A DNA stretch of 63,045 nt from Candidatus Magnetominusculus xianensis (lineage in GTDB: Bacteria; Nitrospirota; Thermodesulfovibrionia; Thermodesulfovibrionales; Magnetobacteriaceae). Both the position numbers and the translations under genes were made by a program. Where the stretch lies: assembly GCA_001541255.1 (NCBI GenBank), contig LNQR01000021.1, positions 1 to 63,045 of the forward strand. The letters run 5' to 3'. This document shows positions 6,905 through 16,013 of this stretch, in pieces; the first letter of the stretch is position 1; every line of letters begins with the position of its first letter. The notes below the pieces were generated by a model. That model saw only the letters and a list, made by a program, of their open reading frames with translations, had not been told where the DNA came from and searched no databases.

Positions 6905-9247
6905 CTATATGAACGCCCTTGACTGAATTTCTAGTATGCGGGCAGTGGCTGCATCTGATATAGCGGCAGAGTTTGCCTCATCGGTATCAAGGTGCAGCTC
7001 AAGCGTATAGTTAGGGTTTACCCTGACAAAGACATCGCTAAAGACTACATCCTTTCTGCCTAAAACTGCTACACTTACGATATCATGGTCTCTGATACCG
7101 TAAGAAAGTGCATCAGCCGGGGTCATGTGTATATGTCTTCGGGCGCAGATGACACCGCTTTCAAGTTTTACGCTCCCTGCAGGTCCTTCAAGTGTAATAG
7201 AGGCAGAGCCTTCGAGATCACCGGAGACCCTTACAGGGGCATCGATGCCAAGTTTAAACTCCTCAGTGCGGCTTATCTCAACCTGTGTTTCAGTCTTGAG
7301 CGGGGCAACGACCCTGACGTTTTCTATTTTTCCAAGCGGGCCGGACAGTGTCAGCGTCTCCTCAGCGACAAATGACAGCTGCTGCCTGAGCTGGTGTTTC
7401 TTTGTAAGCGTCTTTCCCTCGCCAAAGAGGGTGGCGAAGTCTTTTTCGCACAAGTGAACATGGTGGCCTGTAATGTAAACAGGAATCTGCCTTTTCGCTT
7501 TAACTTCTGGTGCAGCGGCCTCTCTCACCTTCGCGATGTTCAGGGCGTGGAGTGTCTCCCTGGCAATCATTCGCTCTTCGTCTGCGGCAACTACGAGGAT
7601 TTTGATTTGCGAACCAGCGGCGGATATCTCCTCGATATGTCCCCTTTTTACCTTTGCCTTTTCGTTGGCCTCTTTCGAGATGACAAGGCCAATATTCTCA
7701 AGTCCATGGCATACGCGCCCGCGTATAGCGGCAGAGTTTTCACCAATTCCTGCCGTAAAAACCAATGCGTCAATACCACCCAACACAGCGGCATATGCGG
7801 CAATATATTTCTTCAGCCTGTAACAAAACAGCGACACCGCTGTTTTTGCCCTGTCGTTACCGCTGTCGGCGGCGTCAAGGATTTCCCTCATATCGTTGCT
7901 CAGTCCTGTGAGACCTTTCAGGCCGCTTTCTTTGTTAAGTAAATTATCAACCTCTTTGACACTGAGGCCGGAGTTTAACAAATAAATCAGCGCCCCGGGG
8001 TCAATATCACCACAGCGTGTACCCATAGCCAGGCCCTCCAGAGGGGTCATGCCCATACTAGTGTCAACGCTTGTGCCGTGGTCTATGGCGCAGATAGATG
8101 CCCCATTGCCAAGATGGCATGAGATGATTCTCAATTCTCTGACACTGCGTTTGAGGTATGTCGCCGCTGTCAATGAGACATAGTTGTGGTTTGTGCCGTG
8201 AAACCCGTAGCGGCGAATGTTTTCGCTAACATGGTATATCTGCCCAAGGTCGCGGGATATGGCATATAAATATGCACTTTCAGGCATGTTCTGATGAAAG
8301 GCCGTGTCAAAAACCGCAACAGCCCCTTTGCCCGGCAGGTGTTTTCTCATTTCTTCAACTCCGGCAAGGTTATAGGGATTGTGAAGCGGGGCAAGTGGGA
8401 TGCACTGCCTTATACCCTCAATAACCTCATCTGTTATCACGGCTGAGTTCTTAAACTTATCCCCGCCGTGAACTACCCTGTGCCCAACGGCGTCTATTTC
8501 GTCAAAAGCTGCTATTGCACCAATAGTGGAATCGGTCAGTGCGGTCTCCATCTCCAGAAATGCCTTTGGGAAATCAGGGACTGCTGTTTCATTTTTAATC
8601 TCTGATTTTTGTGACTTGACCTTGTGATATGACGCATTTGTACCGATTTTCTCTATAAGACCCTCTATTAGAGGGGTGGGATTAGATGTATCAAAGAGCG
8701 AGTATTTCAGCGAGGAGCTGCCGCAGTTTATAACCAGAATCTTTGCCGGTTTGAGTGCAGAGGAAAAGTTTAAGTCATAGGGGTCGGGGTTATCCTGTCT
8801 TGATGACTTGTACTGGGCTAGCAGGGCCTCGTTTTGTTCTTTCTGAGTCATCCTCTTAGTAATCAGGGCAGCTATTTTATGCAGCGCTGCGGGGTTTCCA
8901 ACAATCACTTGAGAAAACATATCACGGGGGGCGGCAATGTACTGTGAAGGCTCCACGGCAACCACATCGGCAGCCTCCGGCTCCCCTGTCATAATAGACA
9001 TCTCACCGAACACATCGCCTGATTTTAAAGTCGCACTGAATAATTTAGCACCCAGAGTATCAGTAAAATTCACCTCAGCCTTGCCTGTTATGAGTACAAA
9101 GAGAAACCTGCCCGGCTGTCCGCGCGATACGATTTTTTGTCCAGGTCTGCACTCCTCAACCGTTGATGCCTCTATCAGCGTATTAAGTTCACTGTCTGAA
9201 AGGTCTGAAAAATAATGAGTTGACGTAAGAAACGCTTTTAAATCCAT
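6905..9247 (-). CDS. Fusion: cyclic-nucleotide-binding domain + acetate kinase + PduL-type phosphotransacylase
   Basis: One uninterrupted frame of 780 codons holds three units. Residues about 5-135 form a cNMP-binding jelly roll (GQPGRFLFVLITGKAEV; GDVFGEMSIMTGEPEAAD), but the usual phosphate-binding Arg in PRSA is replaced by PEAA. Residues about 169-570 form a full-length acetate kinase with NCGSSSLK, HRVVHGG (Arg257), FDTAFH (Asp314), GTRCGDIDP (Arg411) and GENSAAIR (Glu503). Residues about 588-775 form a PduL-type phosphate acyltransferase with both zinc-binding His motifs (HHVHL, RRHIHM). The protein should interconvert acetyl-CoA and acetate through acetyl phosphate, making or using ATP. 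The start at 9247 is chosen because AAGGAG lies 9 bases upstream; an in-frame ATG at 9265 overlaps the flavin reductase stop. Confidence 0.9.
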   Translation of the reverse strand: MDLKAFLTSTHYFSDLSDSELNTLIEASTVEECRPGQKIVSRGQPGRFLFVLITGKAEVNFTDTLGAKLFSATLKSGDVFGEMSIMTGEPEAADVVAVEPSQYIAAPRDMFSQVIVGNPAALHKIAALITKRMTQKEQNEALLAQYKSSRQDNPDPYDLNFSSALKPAKILVINCGSSSLKYSLFDTSNPTPLIEGLIEKIGTNASYHKVKSQKSEIKNETAVPDFPKAFLEMETALTDSTIGAIAAFDEIDAVGHRVVHGGDKFKNSAVITDEVIEGIRQCIPLAPLHNPYNLAGVEEMRKHLPGKGAVAVFDTAFHQNMPESAYLYAISRDLGQIYHVSENIRRYGFHGTNHNYVSLTAATYLKRSVRELRIISCHLGNGASICAIDHGTSVDTSMGMTPLEGLAMGTRCGDIDPGALIYLLNSGLSVKEVDNLLNKESGLKGLTGLSNDMREILDAADSGNDRAKTAVSLFCYRLKKYIAAYAAVLGGIDALVFTAGIGENSAAIRGRVCHGLENIGLVISKEANEKAKVKRGHIEEISAAGSQIKILVVAADEERMIARETLHALNIAKVREAAAPEVKAKRQIPVYITGHHVHLCEKDFATLFGEGKTLTKKHQLRQQLSFVAEETLTLSGPLGKIENVRVVAPLKTETQVEISRTEEFKLGIDAPVRVSGDLEGSASITLEGPAGSVKLESGVICARRHIHMTPADALSYGIRDHDIVSVAVLGRKDVVFSDVFVRVNPNYTLELHLDTDEANSAAISDAATARILEIQSRAFI

Positions 9248-9261
9248 ATCGCCGCTCTCCT

Positions 9262-9771
9262 TCATATTTTAGTAATACATTTAATAATCTCACCTAAGTA
9301 CATCCTGTGATAATCATTCAACTGGTAATTGGACTCAATTGACGGGTCAATAAAATGGCCTGGGTCTATGTCCTGGTAATAAATCTTCCTGCACAAAAAG
9401 ACCAGACGCGCCTCTTTAAAATATATCGAACTGCTGTCTTCTATAGGGGTAAGGCCAGTTTCGGACATCTTGTCTGTATCTCTGCCGGAGTGCGTGCCGC
9501 AGAAAAGGAGAGCCTTTTTGTACTCCTTAGTAAAGAAAGAAAGTGAGAACATATCTGATTTTTCCATAAAACCATAAGTGTGGCGTGTAGGGCGAACTAC
9601 ACACGCGCAAATCTTCTTGGCCCACATGATACCAAACCCGCCCCAGCTTGCCGTCATCGTATTAAACGATTTCATAGTACCTGCTGTAACAAGCATCCAC
9701 TGGCTGCCAATGACCTTAAACGGGTTATCGGGCAGGTCTTCGGGGTTTACCTCAACGAACTCCTCAGCCAT
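9262..9771 (-). CDS. Flavin reductase-like FMN-binding split-barrel protein
   Basis: The 169-residue protein matches the flavin reductase-like family: NPFKVIGSQWMLVTAG at the start, then the MTASWGGFGIMWAKKICACVVRPTRHTYGFME core with the Thr-Ala-Ser-Trp loop that contacts FMN, then FSLSFF and the SGRDTDKM segment. It probably binds FMN and acts as an oxidoreductase. The start at 9771 (MAEEFVEV) is chosen for its AAGGAG. It lies just upstream of the kinase fusion gene, is co-oriented with it, and likely shares its transcript. Confidence 0.8.
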   Translation of the reverse strand: MAEEFVEVNPEDLPDNPFKVIGSQWMLVTAGTMKSFNTMTASWGGFGIMWAKKICACVVRPTRHTYGFMEKSDMFSLSFFTKEYKKALLFCGTHSGRDTDKMSETGLTPIEDSSSIYFKEARLVFLCRKIYYQDIDPGHFIDPSIESNYQLNDYHRMYLGEIIKCITKI

Positions 9772-9825
9772 AACTATCTCCTTCGTTATACCTTTGTTAT
9801 TAGTAGCCAATTAATATAACATAAT

Positions 9826-10614
9826 TCATTGAGAATTGCTGTTATTTTGCCTTATGGTATATATCCCCGGGGATGTTTCGTAGCGCTTTAAGGTCTTTAT
9901 CACCTCCATGCCCTTAAACGATGGTTCTGGCATCAGCTCGATTGTCATATCACTGGCGCGCTCCGTTGACTGCCATTTCACTCTGGCGAATATACCGAGG
10001 CCTTTGAGCGCAATTGAACATGTTGTAATGTTACCTCCCGTAATCATCAGCTTGCCGCTTAGTTCATCAAAATACGCAAGCAGCATATCGGGTATCGTCA
10101 CCCCTCTAATCTTCGGCTTGTAGTCTTTTACAATAAAATCAATGTGAACTTCTTTTTCCTTAACTGTCAATGTCCCAGAGACACTGCCATCGCCGTAGGT
10201 GTCATACAATTCTATCAATTCCACAAGACGCAGGCCGGTAAATTCCCCCGCTACCGTCAGCCTATCAGCATCCGGTAATCTCAGGTTATACATGGCAGTC
10301 CCTGTGATAATACCTTTAAATATATCACTTTTATACTCAACAGGTATCTTGCCAGTAAATATATACAGCGGGTTGAAGGCAAGTTCGATATTTTGCAGCA
10401 CGGCAAGAGTTCGTTTGTCTAAAGTAACGTTTATTGAATTTATTGATGCATTAAAAAACAGCCCCTTTTTAAGCCCGATTACTTCTACAGGTCTTCTTGC
10501 AGTTTTCTGAATCTCTGCAACTATTAGTTCCTCTGGCACTGCCACATACCACAGGCAAATTGTGAGCGCTGATATGCAGAGAGCTGCAAGAGAGAATACC
10601 TTCAGCGTCTTCAC
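9826..10614 (-). CDS. gspN: Type II secretion system protein N
   Basis: The 262-residue protein has one N-terminal membrane anchor (about residues 7-27) and then a periplasmic beta-rich domain. This includes LKKGLFFNASINSINVTL and SIALKGLGIFARVKW, patterns seen in GspN/AsmA-like proteins. It is the last gene of the T2SS run and its start overlaps the gspM stop by one base. GspN is an accessory component found only in some systems. Assignment is by weak sequence pattern plus position. Confidence 0.75.
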   Translation of the reverse strand: MKTLKVFSLAALCISALTICLWYVAVPEELIVAEIQKTARRPVEVIGLKKGLFFNASINSINVTLDKRTLAVLQNIELAFNPLYIFTGKIPVEYKSDIFKGIITGTAMYNLRLPDADRLTVAGEFTGLRLVELIELYDTYGDGSVSGTLTVKEKEVHIDFIVKDYKPKIRGVTIPDMLLAYFDELSGKLMITGGNITTCSIALKGLGIFARVKWQSTERASDMTIELMPEPSFKGMEVIKTLKRYETSPGIYTIRQNNSNSQ

Positions 10615-11141
10615 TACTTCCCTTGTTCTTCGGCGGTGGCTACTGAGGCAATATCAACAGTCAGTTCAAATTTGTCCGGGTCTTCAAATCCCTTTTTCAG
10701 TTTAAATGCCTTTATCAGCAGGGGATGTGTCCCGTGTTCAATTACATAGAGCAGGTTTATGAGTTCATTAACCGTCAGGTCTTTGAATTTGAACTCGGCA
10801 GTCTCCTCGACATACTCCATTGTGTTTCTCTGTCCGGCTGATTTCACTGAGTTTAGACGGCTTTTAAGTGACATTGAAGCGAGGATTTCGTCAATAGTGT
10901 TCGCAGTCTGCCTTGAAATCCCTGTGGCGCGCCCTGCCCTTTTTGGTACATAGTATTGGGCTGCGAGATTTTTGAATTCCGCATATCGCACATCGATTTT
11001 CCTAAGAGCCGTTGTTACAGCGTAGAGCATGAATGTGAATATCAGCAGGATTAAGATGAGAAGTGCCGCTGTCACAGCCGGAAGGCCGATTTTTATAAGG
11101 CGTCCTGCCAGGCCGATTGCTGATATGTCTGACAGTTTCAA
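10614..11141 (-). CDS. gspM: Type II secretion system protein M
   Basis: The 175-residue protein has a single membrane segment (about 19-42) and a C-terminal ferredoxin-like region with the VNELINLLYVIEHGTHPLLIKAFKLKK segment. This matches the bitopic inner-membrane protein GspM, which pairs with GspL. The start is a TTG at 11141, overlapping the gspL stop (TTGA) with a G-rich Shine-Dalgarno upstream. It sits between gspL and gspN. Confidence 0.78.
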   Translation of the reverse strand: MKLSDISAIGLAGRLIKIGLPAVTAALLILILLIFTFMLYAVTTALRKIDVRYAEFKNLAAQYYVPKRAGRATGISRQTANTIDEILASMSLKSRLNSVKSAGQRNTMEYVEETAEFKFKDLTVNELINLLYVIEHGTHPLLIKAFKLKKGFEDPDKFELTVDIASVATAEEQGK

Positions 11142-12214
11142 CGTATAAGCCCCCCGTTAGTTGTATTATCAATCTGATTTGCCCGTATTGAAATAATTGA
11201 AATAGTAAACAACACGTTTGTGCCGGTCTTGTCTTCCTCAATGGTCACATCAGGAAAGCTGCGTCTGAGGCGCTCTAATAGGCTGTTTAGCTGCTCATCT
11301 GACGCTGCCTCGCCCTTAATCGATGCCTTCGACAGGTTCATATCAACTCCGGTGATGATTATGCCGGTTTGACCCGTGACGGTCTTTAGTATGTCTAACG
11401 GGGAGAGCGATGCGAACAGGGCGCTTTCATCATTCGCCCTCTTTAGTTTCGTCCTGAGGGCATAGAGCGGGTCAGGCTGCCTCTTTTCGCCGGGAAACAT
11501 GCGGCTGTATGTCTCAGACATTTGTGTGGTGATGCCGTCAATTCGCTTGTTGATTATGTGTGTCTTAACTGCCATATAGGTGATAAGTACGATAACAATG
11601 GCCCCAAGGAGATATGCTGCAGGGCGCAGGCTCTTTTTTATTTCCTCAGCAGTGCGGCGTGGTAGTCCACTGGCAAAATCAACCAACGGGGACTTAAATT
11701 CCTCACAACACAGGGCTGTCAACTTGTCATCAGAAATCGCCCCTGAATCTATTGAATCAAGAAGTCTGTCAATGGGACGATTCTCATAATTATATCTCAA
11801 CTCGAGGGAGATTACCGCTGTTACCGCCTCTGGCCCGATGCCGTTTTCACGCAGGGCGTTAAACACGCCTGTCAGTATCTCCCGCTCTACATAAACGGCA
11901 ATTGCCCCGGTGCCGTCTAAAATACAATCGAATACTAATTTCTCAACATCCCCTGTAGTAAGCCCATACAGGGCAAAGGGTATGGTGGAGATGATCTTCT
12001 TTTTGTCAGAAAACGGCGTCTCTATTATTCTGCAGTTTAAGGCGCTCACGGGCAGCGATACGTAAAACACATCTGCCCTGCCGGGGATTTTAAAATGCGT
12101 AAAGCCATCACTTATATCAAGTGACTCTTTATGTAGAAAAATATAACCCTTTGTTGTTCTGGAAAAATAGAGAATCTCTGGCTGCGGGGTGATATTGATT
12201 ATGCCAGCCTTCAC
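11138..12214 (-). CDS. gspL: Type II secretion system protein L
   Basis: The cytoplasmic part (about 1-190) has the actin-like, PilM-like fold typical of GspL. A membrane segment follows (LRPAAYLLGAIVIVLITYMAV, about 200-220), then a periplasmic ferredoxin-like domain ending near LERLRRSFPDVTIEE. GspL links the GspE ATPase to the pseudopilus platform. I place the start at GTG 12214, which overlaps the gspK stop (TAGTG) and follows GGAAGGA with good spacing. A TTG 15 bases upstream is less likely. Confidence 0.85.
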   Translation of the reverse strand: MKAGIINITPQPEILYFSRTTKGYIFLHKESLDISDGFTHFKIPGRADVFYVSLPVSALNCRIIETPFSDKKKIISTIPFALYGLTTGDVEKLVFDCILDGTGAIAVYVEREILTGVFNALRENGIGPEAVTAVISLELRYNYENRPIDRLLDSIDSGAISDDKLTALCCEEFKSPLVDFASGLPRRTAEEIKKSLRPAAYLLGAIVIVLITYMAVKTHIINKRIDGITTQMSETYSRMFPGEKRQPDPLYALRTKLKRANDESALFASLSPLDILKTVTGQTGIIITGVDMNLSKASIKGEAASDEQLNSLLERLRRSFPDVTIEEDKTGTNVLFTISIISIRANQIDNTTNGGLIR

Positions 12215-13068
12215 TAATGTTCCTTCCAATATTTAATTACTGCGCTCTTTGATTCAAACACTGCTGCTGCGTCTATCTCCCTTGTCAGGGCATTATATGA
12301 GGAGCGTGCCCGCACCGTAAAGGCGGCGCTTTTCACTGTTATCCTGCCAAGCAGTGTTGTAGTTATCATCTCCATGCCTGCCACTTTTTGAATATCTGCC
12401 GTTTGAGTAAACGGGGAACTTTCCCTGTAACGAATTATACGCTCGGCCAGCTCCTTGTCTATGTCTGCCGAGAGCGCTGTCAACACCGGCTCAGGGGCAG
12501 TGTTGATATTTATTAAACCATTTCCGTACACGGTTATGAAAGGCAGAAGTTTTTTTATTGCCTCAGGGGTCAGACCATTGATTTGATTGAGAGAGTCTGC
12601 TGTGTAGAGGGGATGTTTTTTTGAGGAATTAGGCGCTATACGCGCTGCAATGACAGACGCGGCGGTTTGTTCAATGCCAAGATGTCTGAGCAGCCTCAGA
12701 AGGGTATTAAAGGCAGCGTCGTTACGTGAGCCGTTTTCATTGATAATTGTATTGATATTGAACTTCGCGCACTCATCGGCAACAGTAATCGTAACGGCAT
12801 CGGCTGAATCATTCTTCGACAGCGGAATAGTCAATAATTTCGTGCTGGTATAATTCATTTTAGAAAGATATTCTTTAATATAATCAATGGCTACGTAAAC
12901 TGCTGAGTCTGCAAGGACAGAAAGTCTCTGACCGTCCCTGTAGTTATACAGGCTATTCGTACCCACATAGACGCTGTAGCTGAACTCCACAATGGCAGCC
13001 GTTATAAGGGCTGTCATTAAAAGCGTAATTATCAGTGCTGAACCCCTTTGACACACACATCTTCTCAT
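12214..13068 (-). CDS. gspK: Type II secretion minor pseudopilin K
   Basis: A short leader ends at QRG, before the hydrophobic SALIITLLMTALITAAIVEF helix. The +5 position lacks Glu, as is typical for GspK. The large C-terminal domain includes the SAM-like helices of the family (DECAKFNINTIIN; NGLTPEAIKKLLPFITVYG; GLININTAPEPVLTALS). GspK caps the pseudopilus tip with I and J. The start at 13068 follows the gspJ stop; an alternative ATG at 13086 would overlap gspJ by 14 bases. Confidence 0.88.
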   Translation of the reverse strand: MRRCVCQRGSALIITLLMTALITAAIVEFSYSVYVGTNSLYNYRDGQRLSVLADSAVYVAIDYIKEYLSKMNYTSTKLLTIPLSKNDSADAVTITVADECAKFNINTIINENGSRNDAAFNTLLRLLRHLGIEQTAASVIAARIAPNSSKKHPLYTADSLNQINGLTPEAIKKLLPFITVYGNGLININTAPEPVLTALSADIDKELAERIIRYRESSPFTQTADIQKVAGMEMITTTLLGRITVKSAAFTVRARSSYNALTREIDAAAVFESKSAVIKYWKEH

Positions 13069-13072
13069 CACG

Positions 13073-13687
13073 TTAAAGCCTTGCATTGATTCTTGGGTAT
13101 ACTGTCTCTGACAACGTTAACGGGTTTCCTTTTGCCGGTATGGTAATAGTAATCCTGACATATGAAGGCATTCTTGCCGTTAAGAGCGTGTCCCACGATT
13201 TTACGGGCGCGGCTGCTGACATATCCGAAGAAAATACCTCGACAGTAAATGCTGTAATATCGCCAATTAGCTCAACCTCCGCTGCCTTCTCTGGATTAGT
13301 CCCCGGATTATTACCAGTGGGCTGCTTTATTTTTTTATAAAGTGATAGTTTCTTTTCAGCTTTTTCCACCACGTAATAGGATACATCTTTGTGCCCAACG
13401 CCCGCCCCTGCAAATGTTGTCATTGAGATTGACGAGGTCTGCCGTCCAAGCGTGTCTCTGTCCTGAACCTTAAAGCGTGAGGCACCTGAGTCCTGAGTGT
13501 AAAATGATGACTCGATGTCCCTTCTCAAGCTATCAAGGGCCTTCCTGAGTTCATGCATGTCCCACACATTGGGTTGCAGCGTATCTATGGCCTTTTCAGT
13601 CAGTTTAAAGGTATTAAATAGCGCCAGCGAGATTATCGTAAGCAGGAAGACAGAGACCAGCGTCTCTATAAGCGTAAAACCCCTCAT
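13073..13687 (-). CDS. gspJ: Type II secretion minor pseudopilin J
   Basis: The prepilin leader is very short (MRG before FTLIETLVSVFLLTIISLALF), with Glu5 conserved. The body includes the GspJ-type SLRRDIESSFYTQD helix and a beta-rich C-terminus. The 204-residue length is normal. Its ATG overlaps the gspI stop by four bases. It forms the pseudopilus tip complex with GspI and GspK. Confidence 0.87.
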   Translation of the reverse strand: MRGFTLIETLVSVFLLTIISLALFNTFKLTEKAIDTLQPNVWDMHELRKALDSLRRDIESSFYTQDSGASRFKVQDRDTLGRQTSSISMTTFAGAGVGHKDVSYYVVEKAEKKLSLYKKIKQPTGNNPGTNPEKAAEVELIGDITAFTVEVFSSDMSAAAPVKSWDTLLTARMPSYVRITITIPAKGNPLTLSETVYPRINARL

Positions 13688-14052
13688 GGTTTTCTGTAGA
13701 GCCTCCTTAAGGAGATCTTCTCATCCCCGTAACGCACGGTCAGTTCCTTTATTTTAATGTCTGAATATGTTGAGGTAATGCTTTTAATCTCATATGTGAA
13801 GTCAGTAAATGGAGGGGGAAATTTGCCCTTGTCCTCTGTTATATTCAACCGGTCTGAGTCACGGAGTTTCTCAACTGCAAGCGCCGAGGCTGTGGTTATG
13901 ACCCTGTGGCGCGATACAATTGCAAGGTGGTGGTTGAGCGTATAAATCGCCGTCATCAAAAGGCCGCCTATTATGGCAATAGAAATGAATACCTCTATGA
14001 GGGTAAACCCGCCAGAATCACAATCGCATTTGGAAATTGCCTTAGCGTTCAA
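13684..14052 (-). CDS. gspI: Type II secretion minor pseudopilin I
   Basis: The prepilin peptidase site lies at SGG before FTLIEVFISIAIIGGLLMTAI, with Glu5. The 122-residue protein has the small GspI body (FTYEIKSITSTYSDIKIKELTVRYGD). Its start overlaps the gspG end by 11 bases. No gspH-like gene lies between gspG and gspI, which is unusual relative to the canonical G-H-I-J-K order but seen in minimal systems. Confidence 0.85.
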   Translation of the reverse strand: MNAKAISKCDCDSGGFTLIEVFISIAIIGGLLMTAIYTLNHHLAIVSRHRVITTASALAVEKLRDSDRLNITEDKGKFPPPFTDFTYEIKSITSTYSDIKIKELTVRYGDEKISLRRLYRKP

Positions 14053-14503
14053 TGTTCCAGTTTTCTATGTCCTTGTCTTTGCCCTGCCCGCCCTCAACGC
14101 CATCGGCGCCGTAGGAGATTATGTCATAGTCACCGTGCATACCGGGGCTTACGTAAATGTAGGGCCTGCCCCAGGGGTCAAGGGGGATTTTCCGGCCCTC
14201 GAGATAGCCGCCATCGCGGTAGTTTTTTGGGGTTTTTCCAGTTACGGGTTTGTCGATAAGGGCATCGAGGGTCTGGCCGGTTTCTGGGTAAAAACCGTTG
14301 TCAAGTTTGTATAACCTTAGGGCGGTCTCGAAGTTGCGAATCTGCATCTTTGCCTCTGCAACGCGCGCGTCATCTGTCCTTCCCATTATCTTTGGGGCAA
14401 CAATGGCTGCAAGAAGGCTCAATATGAACACCACTACGATTATCTCCAAAAGCGTAAAGCCGCCAGTATTATTAATAATTATGTTAATCCTTTTGTTTAA
14501 CAT
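14042..14503 (-). CDS. gspG: Type II secretion major pseudopilin G
   Basis: The leader ends NTGG before FTLLEIIVVVFILSLLAAIVAPKIMGR (Glu5 present), the hallmark of GspG. Other family motifs are ALRLYKLDNGFYPETGQTLDAL, DPWGRPYIYVSPG and DYDIISYGADG. The last contributes to the Ca2+ site of major pseudopilins. It is the second gene of the run after gspF and should be the most abundant pseudopilus subunit. Confidence 0.95.
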   Translation of the reverse strand: MLNKRINIIINNTGGFTLLEIIVVVFILSLLAAIVAPKIMGRTDDARVAEAKMQIRNFETALRLYKLDNGFYPETGQTLDALIDKPVTGKTPKNYRDGGYLEGRKIPLDPWGRPYIYVSPGMHGDYDIISYGADGVEGGQGKDKDIENWNIER

Positions 14504-14524
14504 TTCAACTCCTTCCTCTTGTAA

Positions 14525-15700
14525 TTATTTTATAAGCTGGTTTAATTCAAAAACCGGCAGCAGCACGGCAAACACAATGAACCCTACAATCAGCCCCATC
14601 ATGATAATCAACGCTGGCTCAAGCGCTGAGATAGTCTTCTTTACGCCAAGACGAAATTCATCTTCATACATACGGGCAGCCCTGCCAAGCATCTCAGGCA
14701 GTGTGCCGGTCTTCTCTCCGGTCGATACGATTTGCCTTACTATGGGGGGAAACGCAGAGAGCGCCGCTGAAAGAGATATGCCCTCAGCTACATCTTTCTC
14801 AGCCGCTTCAACGTGTCCGGCAAGAAATGTGTTTCCAATAGACCTCGACGCCAATCTCAATGCCCTGAGCATGGGCACACCGCTTGAGAGCAAAAACCCG
14901 GCCGTCGTTAAAAATCTCGATACATACAGCGCCCTCAGCAGCGGCACACGCATAAGCAATGCACCAAAATACCTGCCATTACTCTTTATAACGCGCCTTA
15001 AATAGAGCCACCCGCCCATGACCACTCCCCCTATCAACCACCAGTAGTGCTGAAACACATGGGTTATCTGTATCAGTATTGTTGTAATAAGAGGCAGCTC
15101 CGTTGCTGAGTCCTCAAATACCTTTGTCAACTTCGGCACAACAAACGAGAAAATAAAAAACAAGACAATGGCGCCAACACAGACCATCACTGTGGGATAT
15201 ACGGAGGCTGCCCTGACATCGGCCTTAAGCTGCTCCTGCGTCTCAAGGAAATCAGAAAGCCGCTCAAGGACAGTATCAAGACAGCCGCTGCCCTCACCGG
15301 CATTGACCATGCTTATATAGAACTCCGGGAATACATCGGGGAAGTCCTCCATTGCCCGTGACAGCCCTGCCCCGGCGCTGATACGTTCCTTCAGCCCTAT
15401 AAGTACGTATCTGGCGTGCCCTGTGTTTTCCTGTTCGATTAGTGTCCTGACAGACTCTACCATAGGAACCCCCGAAGACAGGAGCACTGAAAACTGCCTT
15501 GTCAGTTTTGACAGGGCTGCGGCATCAAGCCTTCTGAACAGAGAAAACCCGGCGCTGTGCTGTGTTTCGCGCATGATTTCATTCGGGTAGATTTGCTTAT
15601 ACTTCAACAGCCTGAGGGCGTCGGCCTTACCATCGGCCTCAATCACACCGCTTGAGGGGGAGCCGTCCTGAGCATAGCCCTTATATTTGAATACCGGCAT
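14525..15700 (-). CDS. gspF: Type II secretion inner-membrane platform protein F
   Basis: The 391-residue protein has two T2SF domains (about 65-190 and 270-390), each with the typical helix bundle: LSKLTRQFSVLLSSGVPMVESV, and LTTAGFLLSSGVPMLRALRLAS in the second. Membrane segments occur near 165-190, 215-235 and 365-387. It begins the minus-strand operon; gspC, gspD and gspE are not in this window. The ATG at 15700 has GAGG upstream. Confidence 0.95.
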   Translation of the reverse strand: MPVFKYKGYAQDGSPSSGVIEADGKADALRLLKYKQIYPNEIMRETQHSAGFSLFRRLDAAALSKLTRQFSVLLSSGVPMVESVRTLIEQENTGHARYVLIGLKERISAGAGLSRAMEDFPDVFPEFYISMVNAGEGSGCLDTVLERLSDFLETQEQLKADVRAASVYPTVMVCVGAIVLFFIFSFVVPKLTKVFEDSATELPLITTILIQITHVFQHYWWLIGGVVMGGWLYLRRVIKSNGRYFGALLMRVPLLRALYVSRFLTTAGFLLSSGVPMLRALRLASRSIGNTFLAGHVEAAEKDVAEGISLSAALSAFPPIVRQIVSTGEKTGTLPEMLGRAARMYEDEFRLGVKKTISALEPALIIMMGLIVGFIVFAVLLPVFELNQLIK

Positions 15701-15913
15701 TAGTCAGCCTCAGTTCTTCCATAATCCTCATATGATCCTCACGTGGCAGATTAATAAAGAATACCTTCATTCTATGAATAATATCAACCAGCTAATCCAC
15801 CCTGAATTATTTCCCAGGGCAAACGTATTCTATTTTTAACAAGCGCATCAGAGAAAAGCTCGCCACGCAATAAAACAAATATAATAAATAATTAGATATA
15901 GCAAAAATAATTG
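15701..15913. other. Divergent intergenic region between gspF and the RlpA-like gene
   Basis: About 210 bases of AT-rich sequence separate the two divergent genes. I see no gene and no clear RNA. It must hold the promoter for the minus-strand T2SS operon, but no clear consensus pair stands out on that strand. Confidence 0.4.
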
Positions 15914-15942
15914 TTGACAAATAATTCTATTTGTGTTATCAT
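15914..15942 (+). promoter_or_regulatory. Sigma70-type promoter of the RlpA-like gene
   Basis: TTGACA (15914-15919) and TATCAT (15937-15942) are separated by exactly 17 bases in a very AT-rich context. They lie about 70 bases upstream of the start at 16014, which has AAGGAGG. Confidence 0.7.
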
Positions 15943-16013
15943 TAAAAATGAACTGCTATATTCATAGCAGAATCCTGTCGTAAAACCCAACTATTTTTAA
16001 GGAGGATATTTTA

